From JAKPCT01 sp029553165 (GTDB lineage Bacteria; Bacillota; UBA4882; UBA8346), in assembly GCA_035359995.1 (NCBI GenBank), contig DAORZT010000002.1:1-64000 (forward strand): a stretch of 64,000 nucleotides of DNA. Reading direction: 5' to 3'. Shown piece by piece: positions 36,804 to 45,582 of the stretch (its first letter is position 1; the number at the start of each line of letters is the position of its first letter). Position numbers and translations under genes: made by a program. The notes beneath the pieces are model-generated. The model saw only the letters and a program-made list of their open reading frames with translations. It ran no database searches and was not told the origin of the DNA.

Positions 36804-38912
36804 ATGAAGTCACATGATTACTATAGAAAAAAGGCTGAAGAACTTGTATCTCAAATGACAATTGAGGAACAAGCAAGTCAACTGACATATAAATCTCCAG
36901 CCATTGAAAGGCTGGGAGTCCCTGCATACAACTGGTGGAATGAAGCCTTACACGGAGTTGCCCGCGCCGGAACCGCTACTGTTTTCCCCCAGGCAATCGG
37001 AATGGCGGCAATCTTTGATGATCACTTTTTAACCAAGGTTGCTAAGGCAATTGCCCTTGAAGCAAGAGCAAAATATAACGAAAGTTCCAAGCATGGGGAC
37101 CGGGATATCTATAAAGGTTTAACCTTGTGGTCTCCCAATGTAAATATTTTTCGTGATCCGCGCTGGGGCAGAGGCCACGAAACCTATGGCGAAGACCCCT
37201 TTTTATCCAGCCGGTTAGGAGTTAGTTTTATCAAAGGACTCCAGGGAGATTCGGAATTTTTAATGACAGCAGCCTGTGTGAAACATTTTGCTGTCCACAG
37301 CGGTCCCGAGGATTTACGCCATGAGTTCAATGCCGAAGTATCATTGAAAGATCTATGGGAGACCTATCTGCCGGCTTTTGAAGCCTGTGTCAAAGAAGGA
37401 CAGGTTGAAGCGGTGATGGGCGCCTATAACCGTACTAATGGCGAGCCTTGTTGCGGCAGTTATGCCCTGCTGCGAGATATTTTAAGAGAACAATGGGGTT
37501 TCCAAGGGCACGTTGTTTCTGACTGCTGGGCCATCAAAGACTTCCACATGTACCATATGGTCACGAAGACTCCCGAAGAATCAGTAGCCTTGGCAATTGA
37601 TGCCGGGTGTGATTTAAACTGTGGCAATATGTACCTGATGCTGCTTGTTGCCTTAAAAGAGGGTCTAATCACCGAAGAGCATATTACCAGAGCGGCGGTA
37701 CGACTCTTCACCACCCGGTTTAAACTGGGACTCTTCGATCAAACTGATTTTGACAATATACCATATGAAGTTGTCGACTGTAAAGAACATCAGGAACTGG
37801 CGATCGAAGCCGCCCGAAAAGGCGCCGTCTTATTGAAAAACGATGGGATCTTACCGATCGATAAAAAGCAGGTCAAGACGATCGGGGTAATCGGACCGAA
37901 TGCCGATAGCCGCCTGGCGTTAAAAGGAAACTATTACGGAAGTGCTTCACGTTATATTACATTACTGGAAGGGATCCAGGATGAAGCCGGTGATTCGATC
38001 CGAGTCCTCTATTCAATCGGCTGTGAATTGGTTAAAGACCGCAGCGAAGTATTGGCCCAAGCCAACGACCGGCTGATGGAAGCAGTTACGGTAGCGGAGC
38101 ATAGTGATTTGGTAATCCTCTGCCTTGGACTTGATGAGACCATCGAAGGCGAAGAGGGCGATGAAGGTAACAATTATGCCTCCGGAGATAAACCGGATAT
38201 CGAATTGCCAGCCGTGCAGAAGAATTTACTTGAGAAGATCGTTGCCACTGGTAAGCCGACCATCCTCTGCCTCATTGCCGGAAGCGCGATCAACTTAAGT
38301 TTTGCCCACGAACATTGTAACGCTGTTTTGACGACCTGGTATCCGGGAGCAAGAGGCGGCAAAGCAATTGCTGATCTGTTGTTTGGCAACTGCTCGCCGT
38401 CCGGAAAACTGCCGGTTACGTTCTACCGTTCTTTGGATAACCTGCCTCCGTTCACGGACTACTCAATGAAAAACCGGACTTACCGGTATATCGAAGAAGA
38501 ACCGTTGTATCCCTTTGGCTACGGTTTAACTTATGGCAATGCTGTCTGCAAAAGTGCCGAACTGGTTGGAACCGTAGAACTTGAAAAAGATCTTGAGATC
38601 ACGGCAACAGTCCAAAATCAAAGCAACATTGCCATTGAAGACGTGTTACAGACTTATATTAAAGATGAACAATCAAAATATGCTGTCCGCAACACCAGCC
38701 TTTGCGGCTTTTTACGAGTTGCCTTAGGCGCACACGAAGAGAAAGTAGTTAAACTAACAATCTCCTTTAATTCGCTTAAAGTGGTGAACGACCAGGGTGA
38801 ACGGATCCTCGACAGTAAGAAGTTTAAGTTATACGTCGGTTTCTCCGGACCTGATGCCCGCAGTATCGAATTAACCGGCAAAACCCCGGTTTGTATTCCA
38901 ATTGAATTATAA
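36804..38912 (+). CDS. Glycoside hydrolase family 3, beta-xylosidase/beta-glucosidase type
   Basis: A 702-residue GH3 enzyme without a signal peptide, so it acts in the cytoplasm on imported short sugars. It has NWWNEALHGVARAG near residue 37, LWSPNVNIFRDPRWGRGHETYGEDP near 108, and the nucleophile in VVSDCWAIKD (Asp about 238). The usual (alpha/beta)6 sandwich and a fibronectin-like C-terminal domain complete the fold. Features resemble beta-xylosidases; specificity is not certain. AAGGAG eight bases before the second ATG (36804) supports that start. No transporter is adjacent. Confidence 0.88.
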   Translation: MKSHDYYRKKAEELVSQMTIEEQASQLTYKSPAIERLGVPAYNWWNEALHGVARAGTATVFPQAIGMAAIFDDHFLTKVAKAIALEARAKYNESSKHGDRDIYKGLTLWSPNVNIFRDPRWGRGHETYGEDPFLSSRLGVSFIKGLQGDSEFLMTAACVKHFAVHSGPEDLRHEFNAEVSLKDLWETYLPAFEACVKEGQVEAVMGAYNRTNGEPCCGSYALLRDILREQWGFQGHVVSDCWAIKDFHMYHMVTKTPEESVALAIDAGCDLNCGNMYLMLLVALKEGLITEEHITRAAVRLFTTRFKLGLFDQTDFDNIPYEVVDCKEHQELAIEAARKGAVLLKNDGILPIDKKQVKTIGVIGPNADSRLALKGNYYGSASRYITLLEGIQDEAGDSIRVLYSIGCELVKDRSEVLAQANDRLMEAVTVAEHSDLVILCLGLDETIEGEEGDEGNNYASGDKPDIELPAVQKNLLEKIVATGKPTILCLIAGSAINLSFAHEHCNAVLTTWYPGARGGKAIADLLFGNCSPSGKLPVTFYRSLDNLPPFTDYSMKNRTYRYIEEEPLYPFGYGLTYGNAVCKSAELVGTVELEKDLEITATVQNQSNIAIEDVLQTYIKDEQSKYAVRNTSLCGFLRVALGAHEEKVVKLTISFNSLKVVNDQGERILDSKKFKLYVGFSGPDARSIELTGKTPVCIPIEL

Positions 38913-38938
38913 GGCACGCTTATTACGCAATGAATGCA

Positions 38939-38972
38939 ACAGGCAAGCATCTTCTGAAGAGCTTGCCTGTTT
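38939..38972 (+). terminator. Terminator after the GH3 gene
   Basis: CAGGCAAGC pairs with GCTTGCCTG around a 12-base loop, then TTTTAT. The Rhs remnant begins just after it. Confidence 0.75.
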
Positions 38973-38997
38973 TATACTAACTACAAGTCCGTGAAGC

Positions 38998-39886
38998 ATG
39001 GCTGCCAAGGTGGAACAGAATGAATCCGGGTGGAGCCGTGAAGGGGAATATGAAGGTGTAAGCTACAGGTTTGACAGAGCCGGTAATCTGGTTGAACGAA
39101 AGGGAGATAAGGAAACAAGCTTTGTATGGGATGGAAACCAGCGACTGATTGAGAGTATTACCAACGGATACACAACATCATATAAATATGACCCGTTGGG
39201 GAGGAGAATTTGCAAGGAAACGGACGGTGAAGTTACACGCTTCTATTGGGACGGAAATGCACTTATGGGTGATTCCCGGACAGAAGCGGTAGAGGATTCA
39301 AGTACCAGGCTTCGGGAGTTTATATATTATCCCTATACATTTGAACCTCTGGCAATGCTCCAAACGCATACCAGGATGAAGAAGCCGACGGGCAGGAGAA
39401 TCTTTATCTATACCACAATGACATAAACGGCTGTCCCACAAGGCTTATGGAACCGGATGGCAAAGTGGTGTGGGCTGCCAGGTATGATGCCCTGGGCAAG
39501 CTTGAAAGTATACCGGTTCATTTATCAGCCAGGACCCGCTGGGATTAGTAGCCGGATTGAATGTGTATGCATATGCGCCAAATGTTTGGGCATGGACAGA
39601 TCCATTGGGATTGAAGGCTAAAAATATTAGAAAGGTTGCGAGAGATGGTAAGGTTAATTATAAACAGATGTCAAATAATGACCTTATACAAGAAATAGTT
39701 CCTGTTAAAAGAGGTACAAAAGGTAGCACAAGGCTTGATGTTTATGACCCTGCTACAGGTACAGTGTGGGATTATATATTTACAATCAATCCAGGTCAAG
39801 GCTTAAAACAGAAGCAGATTAATAAAATTCTAAAAGAAGGGCCATTAAATATTAATCATAATAGAATATTTGAAGTAAATCCATAG
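38998..39886 (+). pseudogene. Decayed Rhs gene with intact variable C-terminal (toxin-like) domain
   Basis: Translation shows YD repeats (YRFDRAGNLVER, YKYDPLGRRIC) in one frame to about 39360. In the next frame follow YQDEEADGQENLYLYHND and YDALGKLE, and in a third frame the hyperconserved RHS end SQDPLGLVAGLNVYAYAPN and DPLGLK (from about 39511). A single-base shift and an internal loss of about 30 residues explain this. The 5' part is missing. After the core, about 85 residues (AKNIRKV to EVNP, stop at 39886) form the variable tip, with GSTRLDVYDPATGTVWDY; I do not recognise its family. The last frame 39557-39886 is open and could in principle be made alone. Confidence 0.85.
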
Positions 39887-39926
39887 TGATTATTAAGAAA
39901 TACATGTGAAGGTAAGGGAGTTATTG

Positions 39927-40589
39927 ATGCCACTAAAAAAAATAACAAAGGCAGATGAAAAAAGGATGACGAAGGATTGGCAAGAATTATTTCCAGAATT
40001 GAGCATCTATAAGAATATGAGATTATTAAATAGGCTAGGACCGCTACTAGTTGGGATTTGTCTTGAAAAGGATTCCGGAAATTACGCGTATAATCCAATA
40101 TTCCATGTTCATAATTTATGTAGGGGATTTACGACGGTATCTTTAACACTGGCAATGCAAATAAAAAATTATCATTTAATGTTATCATGGCATGAAAAAA
40201 AGTACAAAGAATTAGCCGAAAGGATTAGGAATGACATGCAAATTATCCCATTTAAAGGGCCTGTATATTTATCAACAATTATAAATGCATATAAGACATA
40301 TATCGCTACTACTAATATTCCTTTTCAAATACACCTTTATGAGGATATTATTCTTATAAGCGCATGGTGTGGTAGTACAAAAGAAGTTGAAAGAAGTTTA
40401 AAATATGCCCAAGATGATATTTGTAATTGGCCTGAATATGTAAAAGAAAAAATCGGTGGTTTTGATAAGTGGTTTATGGATATAAAAATGAAAGCTCAAG
40501 ATGTGGAATCTTTGCGGTCTATTTCTGAAAAACAAATTGAAGAATTAAAGGTTGCAAATCTTCCAGTGAGAGAGATAATACTAGATTAA
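39927..40589 (+). CDS. Putative immunity protein for the Rhs C-terminal domain
   Basis: A 220-residue soluble protein beginning PLKKITKADEKRMTKDWQELFPELS. It lies 40 bases after the Rhs tip, where cognate immunity genes are found. AGGGAG six bases before ATG 39927 favours that start over the GTG at 39906. The lower G+C and high Lys/Ile content differ from the core genes. I do not recognise a family. The role is inferred from position only. Confidence 0.6.
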   Translation: MPLKKITKADEKRMTKDWQELFPELSIYKNMRLLNRLGPLLVGICLEKDSGNYAYNPIFHVHNLCRGFTTVSLTLAMQIKNYHLMLSWHEKKYKELAERIRNDMQIIPFKGPVYLSTIINAYKTYIATTNIPFQIHLYEDIILISAWCGSTKEVERSLKYAQDDICNWPEYVKEKIGGFDKWFMDIKMKAQDVESLRSISEKQIEELKVANLPVREIILD

Positions 40590-40633
40590 TGATTTAGGGT
40601 AGTGTAACAGCTTATCCTTTTTATTTTCTTTAT

Positions 40634-40804
40634 ATGTCTAAGCAATTTTTGATCTGCGACGAATGGGGATATGCTCCATTTGAAAAAGATGGCTCACAAC
40701 TTTTGTTTCAGGTAATTTCAGAATGTTACGAGAAAAGGAGCGTGATAATCACAACGAATTTGGAATTTCTCCTTGAATCTCAAACAATGAACATGGAGGC
40801 ATGA
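40634..40804 (+). pseudogene. IstB (IS21 family) ATPase remnant
   Basis: A 56-codon frame reads LICDEWGYAPFEKDG, LLFQVISECYEKR and SVIITTNLEF, which matches the Walker B and following region of IstB (consensus-like DELGY, LLFQVISERYE, IITTNLPF). The rest of istB and all of istA are missing. It marks past insertion-sequence activity beside the Rhs locus. The rest of 40805-41073 shows no gene. Confidence 0.8.
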
Positions 40805-41073
40805 TGTTAATATTGGAAAAATTAAAGGTTACGACGTTATCAGATATTTCCCATTTTATCCTCCCTGTTTTTTTTAAACCCAGGCAACCACTATGAAACG
40901 TCTATTTGATACAAAAATCGCCGCCAGACTCTAGCATTGGGATATTACTTCATATAGCAAAAGAAGTATCAGAGGAATTTGAAATGGTAAAGCAGATAAG
41001 TATTTACCAGTAGCAATGGCATATGAAAGTAATGGCAAGAACATTCTCCACCAGATGCTGGAGAATAAATATT

Positions 41074-41340
41074 TTATGCCAATAGTTTTCCTAAATTATG
41101 AGACAAAGCCCGCTTACTATAGATAACTGGCACTCCTTCTTTTCTCGCCTGCTTTTTAATGCTATACATCAATAAATGGTTAACAAAATCACAAAAGATA
41201 ATTATTTGGGTGACCCGTTTAGGGATACTTTTCTTATTACAATTTTTGCTTCGCCCGGACCAATGGATAATCTCATTATCCAGAGTTATTTTTTCCTGAA
41301 TCTTTCCTAATCGGTCCGCCCCAACAATTAAAACAGCCAT
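41074..41340 (-). CDS. DUF2325 domain protein
   Basis: An 88-residue protein starting MAVLIVGADRLGKIQEKI, with IIHWSGR near 26, IIIFCDFVNHLLMYSIKKQAR and a C-terminal SKRALSHNLGKLLA. These are the family features of DUF2325, a small Rossmann-like domain of unknown function. AGGGGTG six bases upstream sets the ATG at 41340. It lies in the accessory island between the two Rhs loci, but may be a core gene caught there. Confidence 0.75.
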   Translation of the reverse strand: MAVLIVGADRLGKIQEKITLDNEIIHWSGRSKNCNKKSIPKRVTQIIIFCDFVNHLLMYSIKKQARKEGVPVIYSKRALSHNLGKLLA

Positions 41341-41725
41341 TTGTTTCACCCCTATTTCATATTAAAATCTTTAAAGAATCGGCTAAAAATTCAGTTCTTT
41401 TTTGATGTTTTATTTTCGTGTCCCTTCGTTATTAAATTATACTAATCCTATCTGTTTACTAATATATGCCCATATTATTACACTATCCCATTTTTGTCAA
41501 TTGCCTTTACCTATTCTTTACAAAAGAGGATCCTGACTTGGGTCTTATATGTTATTATTAAATTAGAAGGATAACATATTTAGATAAAAAGGGAGTTGTT
41601 TGCTAGCCTCAATCCCGGCAAGTTCAAGTTCCTTACAATATCTCCATGCAACTGCTTTTGTTCTATGAAATTTTATTCTTGATTTGATTCTCGTTCATAG
41701 CTTCACCGAATATCTTTTTACTTTT
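41341..41725. other. Intergenic stretch with a possible decayed minus-strand frame
   Basis: No intact gene. On the minus strand about 41570-41665 reads in one frame as RTKAVAWRYCKELELAGIEA, a protein-like sequence without a start, so it may be a relic. The right part holds the promoter region of the DUF2325 gene. Confidence 0.3.
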
Positions 41726-42163
41726 CTAGTACCTTGAAGGCAAAACGTCGTTATAATAAATCCTTTCACTTTTCTTCGCAAAATAATTCCAAAAAATATT
41801 GCCAACTATATGTTCATCTTTCCATTCTCCATCAATGTAATTCTGTAAGATCCATTTTCTTGGAGTGTTGCCTGCTAATATTTCTTTGATTCGCATCTTG
41901 TAACTTAATAAATCCCGCACTAATCCCATCACCGACTTTAATGTTTCCGAAAAATCATCATCAATAACCTCAAAATGGTCATGAAAGCCTTTATCGGTAT
42001 TAACATAAATGTAATTTTCATTATGATAGCCAATAGTTATATCAAACCCTTGATCTGTTTTTTTCTTAAATAAAATTTCTTGATTGTTATTTTTCCATTC
42101 ATAATCTAAAGAAGGATAATCCTTAATTAACTCAGATACATAATCATAAAAGATATTTCCCAT
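41726..42163 (-). CDS. Hypothetical protein, immunity-like
   Basis: A 145-residue acidic soluble protein (MGNIFYDYVSELIKDYPS at the start, FDITIGYHNENYIYVNTDKGFHDHFE in the middle). Size, acidity, aromatic content and place between Rhs loci resemble stand-alone immunity proteins, but I recognise no family. GGTGAT eight bases before ATG 42163 favours this start; an upstream ATG at 42196 is possible. Base composition is AT-rich, like the other island genes. Confidence 0.55.
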   Translation of the reverse strand: MGNIFYDYVSELIKDYPSLDYEWKNNNQEILFKKKTDQGFDITIGYHNENYIYVNTDKGFHDHFEVIDDDFSETLKSVMGLVRDLLSYKMRIKEILAGNTPRKWILQNYIDGEWKDEHIVGNIFWNYFAKKSERIYYNDVLPSRY

Positions 42164-42227
42164 TTTATCATCACCGTTTTCGTTAAATGTTCCCATGTTT
42201 TAGTATATTCCCTACTCTACGCATTGC

Positions 42228-42461
42228 TTAACTCAAGCAAATAAACAATGCTATTGAAAAAGCAATTATTAATGATAAAAACTTTTTGTATTTTAAGACT
42301 GTCCTTATTAAAATATAATTCAAAAAACTAATTACGATCACAATCAGAAGATCGCTAGTAACCCATGGCAATAAATATGTCCAACCGCACAAAATTTCAT
42401 CAATAAACACTTCAAGTAATATTAAACCCAATAAAAAAAGTCTTCCCAAAAATCTCTTCAT
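42228..42461 (-). CDS. Small membrane protein, function unknown
   Basis: A 77-residue protein with two or three hydrophobic segments (about 6-22, 30-52 and 60-76) and a basic start MKRFLGR. GGAAGAG seven bases before the ATG supports expression. No family recognised. Upstream, 42462-42689 holds no intact gene; the minus strand shows AGGAGGTGG and a 28-codon frame (MFDQVYWVFDKV...) cut off by an in-frame stop, perhaps a relic. Confidence 0.5.
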   Translation of the reverse strand: MKRFLGRLFLLGLILLEVFIDEILCGWTYLLPWVTSDLLIVIVISFLNYILIRTVLKYKKFLSLIIAFSIALFICLS

Positions 42462-42689
42462 TTTAACTCTTCCATTTCAAATACTTTGGTCAGAGCGAGC
42501 ACAATTACTTTTTACTAATATGAACCAACTCTAACGCCTGTAGTTGCTCCGCAATCACCTTATCAAAAACCCAATAAACTTGGTCAAACATAAACTTTTT
42601 TCATCTCGCCACAATAATGCCACCTCCTGTTTTTAATTTACCAGAGTTAAGACACTTTTGTCCAAAGAAATTAGGGGGCTAAAAAGATA

Positions 42690-43469
42690 CTATATATCTA
42701 TCTTCAGTGGCATCTTTTTATAGTTTTCAACTTGCTCTTTAGAAATGATGCCTTCCGCCCCCATTAAGTCCATTACCCGATTACGCTTAATCTCAATATA
42801 ATCTTTTCTTTTAAAATTTTGTTCATTCTTTAACACAGCATCCAATGTATCTACCGCAATACCAACTAAGATCGCAATCTCATCGGGCTGTAATTTTGCT
42901 AGGTCTTTTCCAAAATAATATTGAGCTGCTGTTGCAATTCCAAAAATCCCATCTCCGTAGTATAAATTATTAAGATAAGCTTCCAGTATCTTTTCCTTAG
43001 AAAGACTACTCTCAATTTTATATGCTACAATTGCTTCTTCAGGTATTGAAGGAATTGCATTTCTTTGAACTATTAACAAATTACGCGCAACTTTTAGGGT
43101 GATTCCTGGAGTATAAGAATCAAAATTTCTACCAGTCAATCCCGAACAGAACAATTTTAAGTTAGCCAATGTATTATCATTAAAAAATTGACGGTCTTTT
43201 AATTTAAGCAAAGTTGTTATTACATCAGAGGGTACTTGTGAGACTGTAATTTTAGTCTGTTTTGATACCGGTAAACTTATGTCTCTCCTCTCTTTACGGT
43301 CATAAAATGTTATTAAGTTGTATTTGGTAAGAGGTAAATCAATCAGATTTACATTAACCGTTAAGGGATACCATAATTTATATACAAAGAATATCAATCC
43401 AATAGCGATAATACCTGTAATAAGCAATAGCCATTTTTCTTTCATAGCTTCTGCCGCTTGAGCTCTCAT
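42690..43469 (-). CDS. GT51 peptidoglycan transglycosylase-like protein, degenerate
   Basis: A 259-residue protein with one N-terminal membrane helix (about 13-31) and a GT51 domain. Later motifs are well kept: KIESSLSKEKILEAYLNNLYYGDGIFGI (151-178) and YYFGKDLAKLQPDE. The first motif, normally EDRxFxxHxG, reads KDRQFFNDNT (91-100), so the catalytic Glu is Lys. The second motif (TITQQ) reads PGITLKVARN. It therefore probably lacks transferase activity. The start at 43469 has GGGG nearby; the ATG at 43445 is an alternative. Confidence 0.75.
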   Translation of the reverse strand: MRAQAAEAMKEKWLLLITGIIAIGLIFFVYKLWYPLTVNVNLIDLPLTKYNLITFYDRKERRDISLPVSKQTKITVSQVPSDVITTLLKLKDRQFFNDNTLANLKLFCSGLTGRNFDSYTPGITLKVARNLLIVQRNAIPSIPEEAIVAYKIESSLSKEKILEAYLNNLYYGDGIFGIATAAQYYFGKDLAKLQPDEIAILVGIAVDTLDAVLKNEQNFKRKDYIEIKRNRVMDLMGAEGIISKEQVENYKKMPLKIDI

Positions 43470-43510
43470 CTTCTGATCCCCGCTATAATAAATATTTCAA
43501 AAAGCTTGTC

Positions 43511-43690
43511 CTAAAACCAATAATAAGCCGTGTTTTTTGGCGATTCAAGTCTTGTCAGAATGTGCAGCTTTAATTTTTTCATCCTGTCTGCCAGACCTGA
43601 CGTTTTATGAGCTTCAAATATTATAATTGAACTTGCAAATATCAAGGGCTTTTTTTACCGCTTTTGCCAATTCTACTAGGCGGTACTTCT
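43511..43690 (-). pseudogene. Decayed reading frame between the GT51-like and DUF805 genes
   Basis: On the minus strand KKYRLVELAKAVKK is followed, after a shift in an A run, by SIIIFEAHKTSGLADRMKK, LKLHILTRLESP and NTAYYWF with a stop at 43511. The sequence looks like protein but has no start and changes frame. I do not recognise it. The rest of 43470-43968 shows only a terminator. Confidence 0.35.
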
Positions 43691-43892
43691 TTTTTCAAAG
43701 TTTAGTTTTGTTTATTACAGGAATGCTCCTTTTATTAAATTTATTTGTTTATCAAGCAACATTGTAAAGAGGTTGCATTGCTGCTAAATCTATAAACTAA
43801 CTTAAACTTCACTTTTATCCTTTTCAACCTTATCTTAAGCTCTATCAAAAATTCACCCAAATTCCAAAAGATTCCTGCTTTTGCTAATCAAA

Positions 43893-43913
43893 AACCCGGA
43901 AGCTAACCGGGTT
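43893..43913 (-). terminator. Terminator after the DUF805 gene
   Basis: On the minus strand AACCCGG pairs with CCGGGTT around TTAGCTT, then TTT. It closes the Rhs-DUF805 transcript about 55 bases past the DUF805 stop. Confidence 0.65.
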
Positions 43914-43968
43914 AATGAATTACAGGCGAATAAAAAAACTTCGTTGCCAATACATGTCTGGCAAAAGA

Positions 43969-44322
43969 TTATTGTAATTTAATTAATGGATCATCTCCAT
44001 ATAAATTTTTACCATCCGTTCCTTTTTTGATTAATAATAGAAAATAAAAATAGATATTAATTATTGGTACTATCAACAGTATTATATTATTTCCAGGCAT
44101 CTCAATATCATGAAATCTTTTTACTGTTATGGATATATACTTAACAATTGAAATAACAAATACTAATAATACTAAAAACTTTTGAATTAACAATCCTTTA
44201 TATAATTCCGTTATTAAATTCAATAATAATACCATAAAAATTGAATAAATTAAAAATTTAGCTCTATTAATTCTGCCCTTTGTTGCAAAAAATTTACCCA
44301 TTTTTTCAAAAATATTCTTCAT
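43969..44322 (-). CDS. DUF805 membrane protein, possible Rhs immunity protein
   Basis: A 117-residue membrane protein with GRINRAKFLIYSIF near residue 15, RFHDIEMPG near 67 and the ending KKGTDGKNLYGDDP, the DUF805 pattern. Four hydrophobic segments. AGAGGGA seven bases before ATG 44322 overlaps the Rhs stop (44335), so translation is coupled to the Rhs C-terminal gene. Position and coupling suggest that it protects against the Rhs tip; if so the toxin may act at the membrane. Members of DUF805 elsewhere have no proven function. Confidence 0.75.
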   Translation of the reverse strand: MKNIFEKMGKFFATKGRINRAKFLIYSIFMVLLLNLITELYKGLLIQKFLVLLVFVISIVKYISITVKRFHDIEMPGNNIILLIVPIINIYFYFLLLIKKGTDGKNLYGDDPLIKLQ

Positions 44323-44334
44323 TTTCATTCCCTC

Positions 44335-45582
44335 TTATTTATTTCGCTCTGAAATCTCATCGGGACGGTTATCTTCGTACTCTGCGCCATCTGAAACCCA
44401 AAATTTAAGAGCTTTATTTATTCGTTCAATCTCAATTTTATCATATTCAGTATTAACTTTTATTTCATGCTCTAATCTTTCTTTTTCAGTTTTTAATTTA
44501 TGGTATTCCTCAAGCTCTTTCTTAGTTAATACTTTCTTATTTTCTAGTATTCTAAGTCTTGCTTTAACTTTATCTAAATTTGCATTAGCTTCGACTAAAA
44601 AAGCTTTTCTTTGTTCAAAAATAACAACATATGGGTCAACCTTCTCATCCACTAATGCCCCTATTTTACCTAAAAAATCGATGGTTTTTGAAGGAATAAA
44701 ACCTCCAAAGGAAATTATTAATTTATAACCTGTTATCTCATCTTCTTTTGTACAATATTTAGTTTGATTGAATGTAGATGAACCGACAGGTTTATATCCA
44801 TCTGGGTCTATAAAATTTATTGGATTATTATTACAATAAGCAAACCAATTTCTCCCATCCTTAATCGGATCCTGACTTATAAACATCCCCACTACCGGGT
44901 CATAGAACCGGGCACCAAAATACTTCAACCCGATGCCTTCATCTTCCCGCTTGCCGGTATAATCATACTGACCATTTAATCCCGGAACTTTAAGCCTGAT
45001 ACCGTCAAACTTTACAGTCATCCCCGGAGCATTCTTTTGCGACAGGCGAATCTCCATCGAAGCTGCGTCTGCCGGTGAGTGTGACTTGAGAGTAAACTGT
45101 TTCCAACCTGAGCCGGAATGACCCAGCGCTCCGGTATCATCAATTTTAATTATATTACCATAAGTATCATAATAAACCAACTCAGCATGAGCTTTCGTAG
45201 CTTCAGCACCATCTGAATAGTAATATCCGGTTAGCTCATAGTCGGTATTCGGTGATGCATAAAGATCACTTAATACCCAAGCAGCATTTGACCCATTATT
45301 ATCAGAAGTTATCTTTAAAGCAGCACTGTTATTTAAACCTCCTGAACTTTCATAAACACAACTACTGTTTCCATCGCTTACTTTTTGCCACTTATCTACT
45401 ACTTTATTGGCTACAGGAGTTAAACTTCCACCCAATATCCTCTGACGGCTTATATTTATTATTTGCATTAACAAACTTGCTTGTACATTGATTATTTCCA
45501 TATCACCGTTGATAATACCATCATCATACTCATTAACACTCTCCAGGTTACCCCAGGCATCATACTTACACAATCCAACCAA
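44335..45582 (-). pseudogene. C-terminal part of the minus-strand Rhs protein, with variable tip
   Basis: Frame continuing the Rhs protein after a shift near 45583-45605. It starts in frame with DGRLVGLCKYDAWGNLE, has a carbohydrate-binding-like insert (residues about 60-200, DTYGNI, WKQFTLKSHS) and the RHS core GLKYFGARFYDPVVGMFISQDP, NPINFIDPDG. The tip of about 150 residues after DPDGYKP is partly helical, rich in Lys and Glu (EYHKLKTEKERLEHEIKV), and ends at 44335. No toxin family recognised. If the frameshift is a sequence error, this is the end of one protein of about 1,480 residues. Confidence 0.8.

Noticed and set aside
41043..41066. Inverted repeat ATTCTCCA/TGGAGAAT after the DUF2325 gene
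   Set aside because: The stem is clear but there is no T run on the minus strand, so I did not call a terminator.
42480..42640. 28-codon minus-strand frame with AGGAGGTGG upstream
   Set aside because: An in-frame stop separates the ribosome site from the frame, so it is more likely a relic than a gene.
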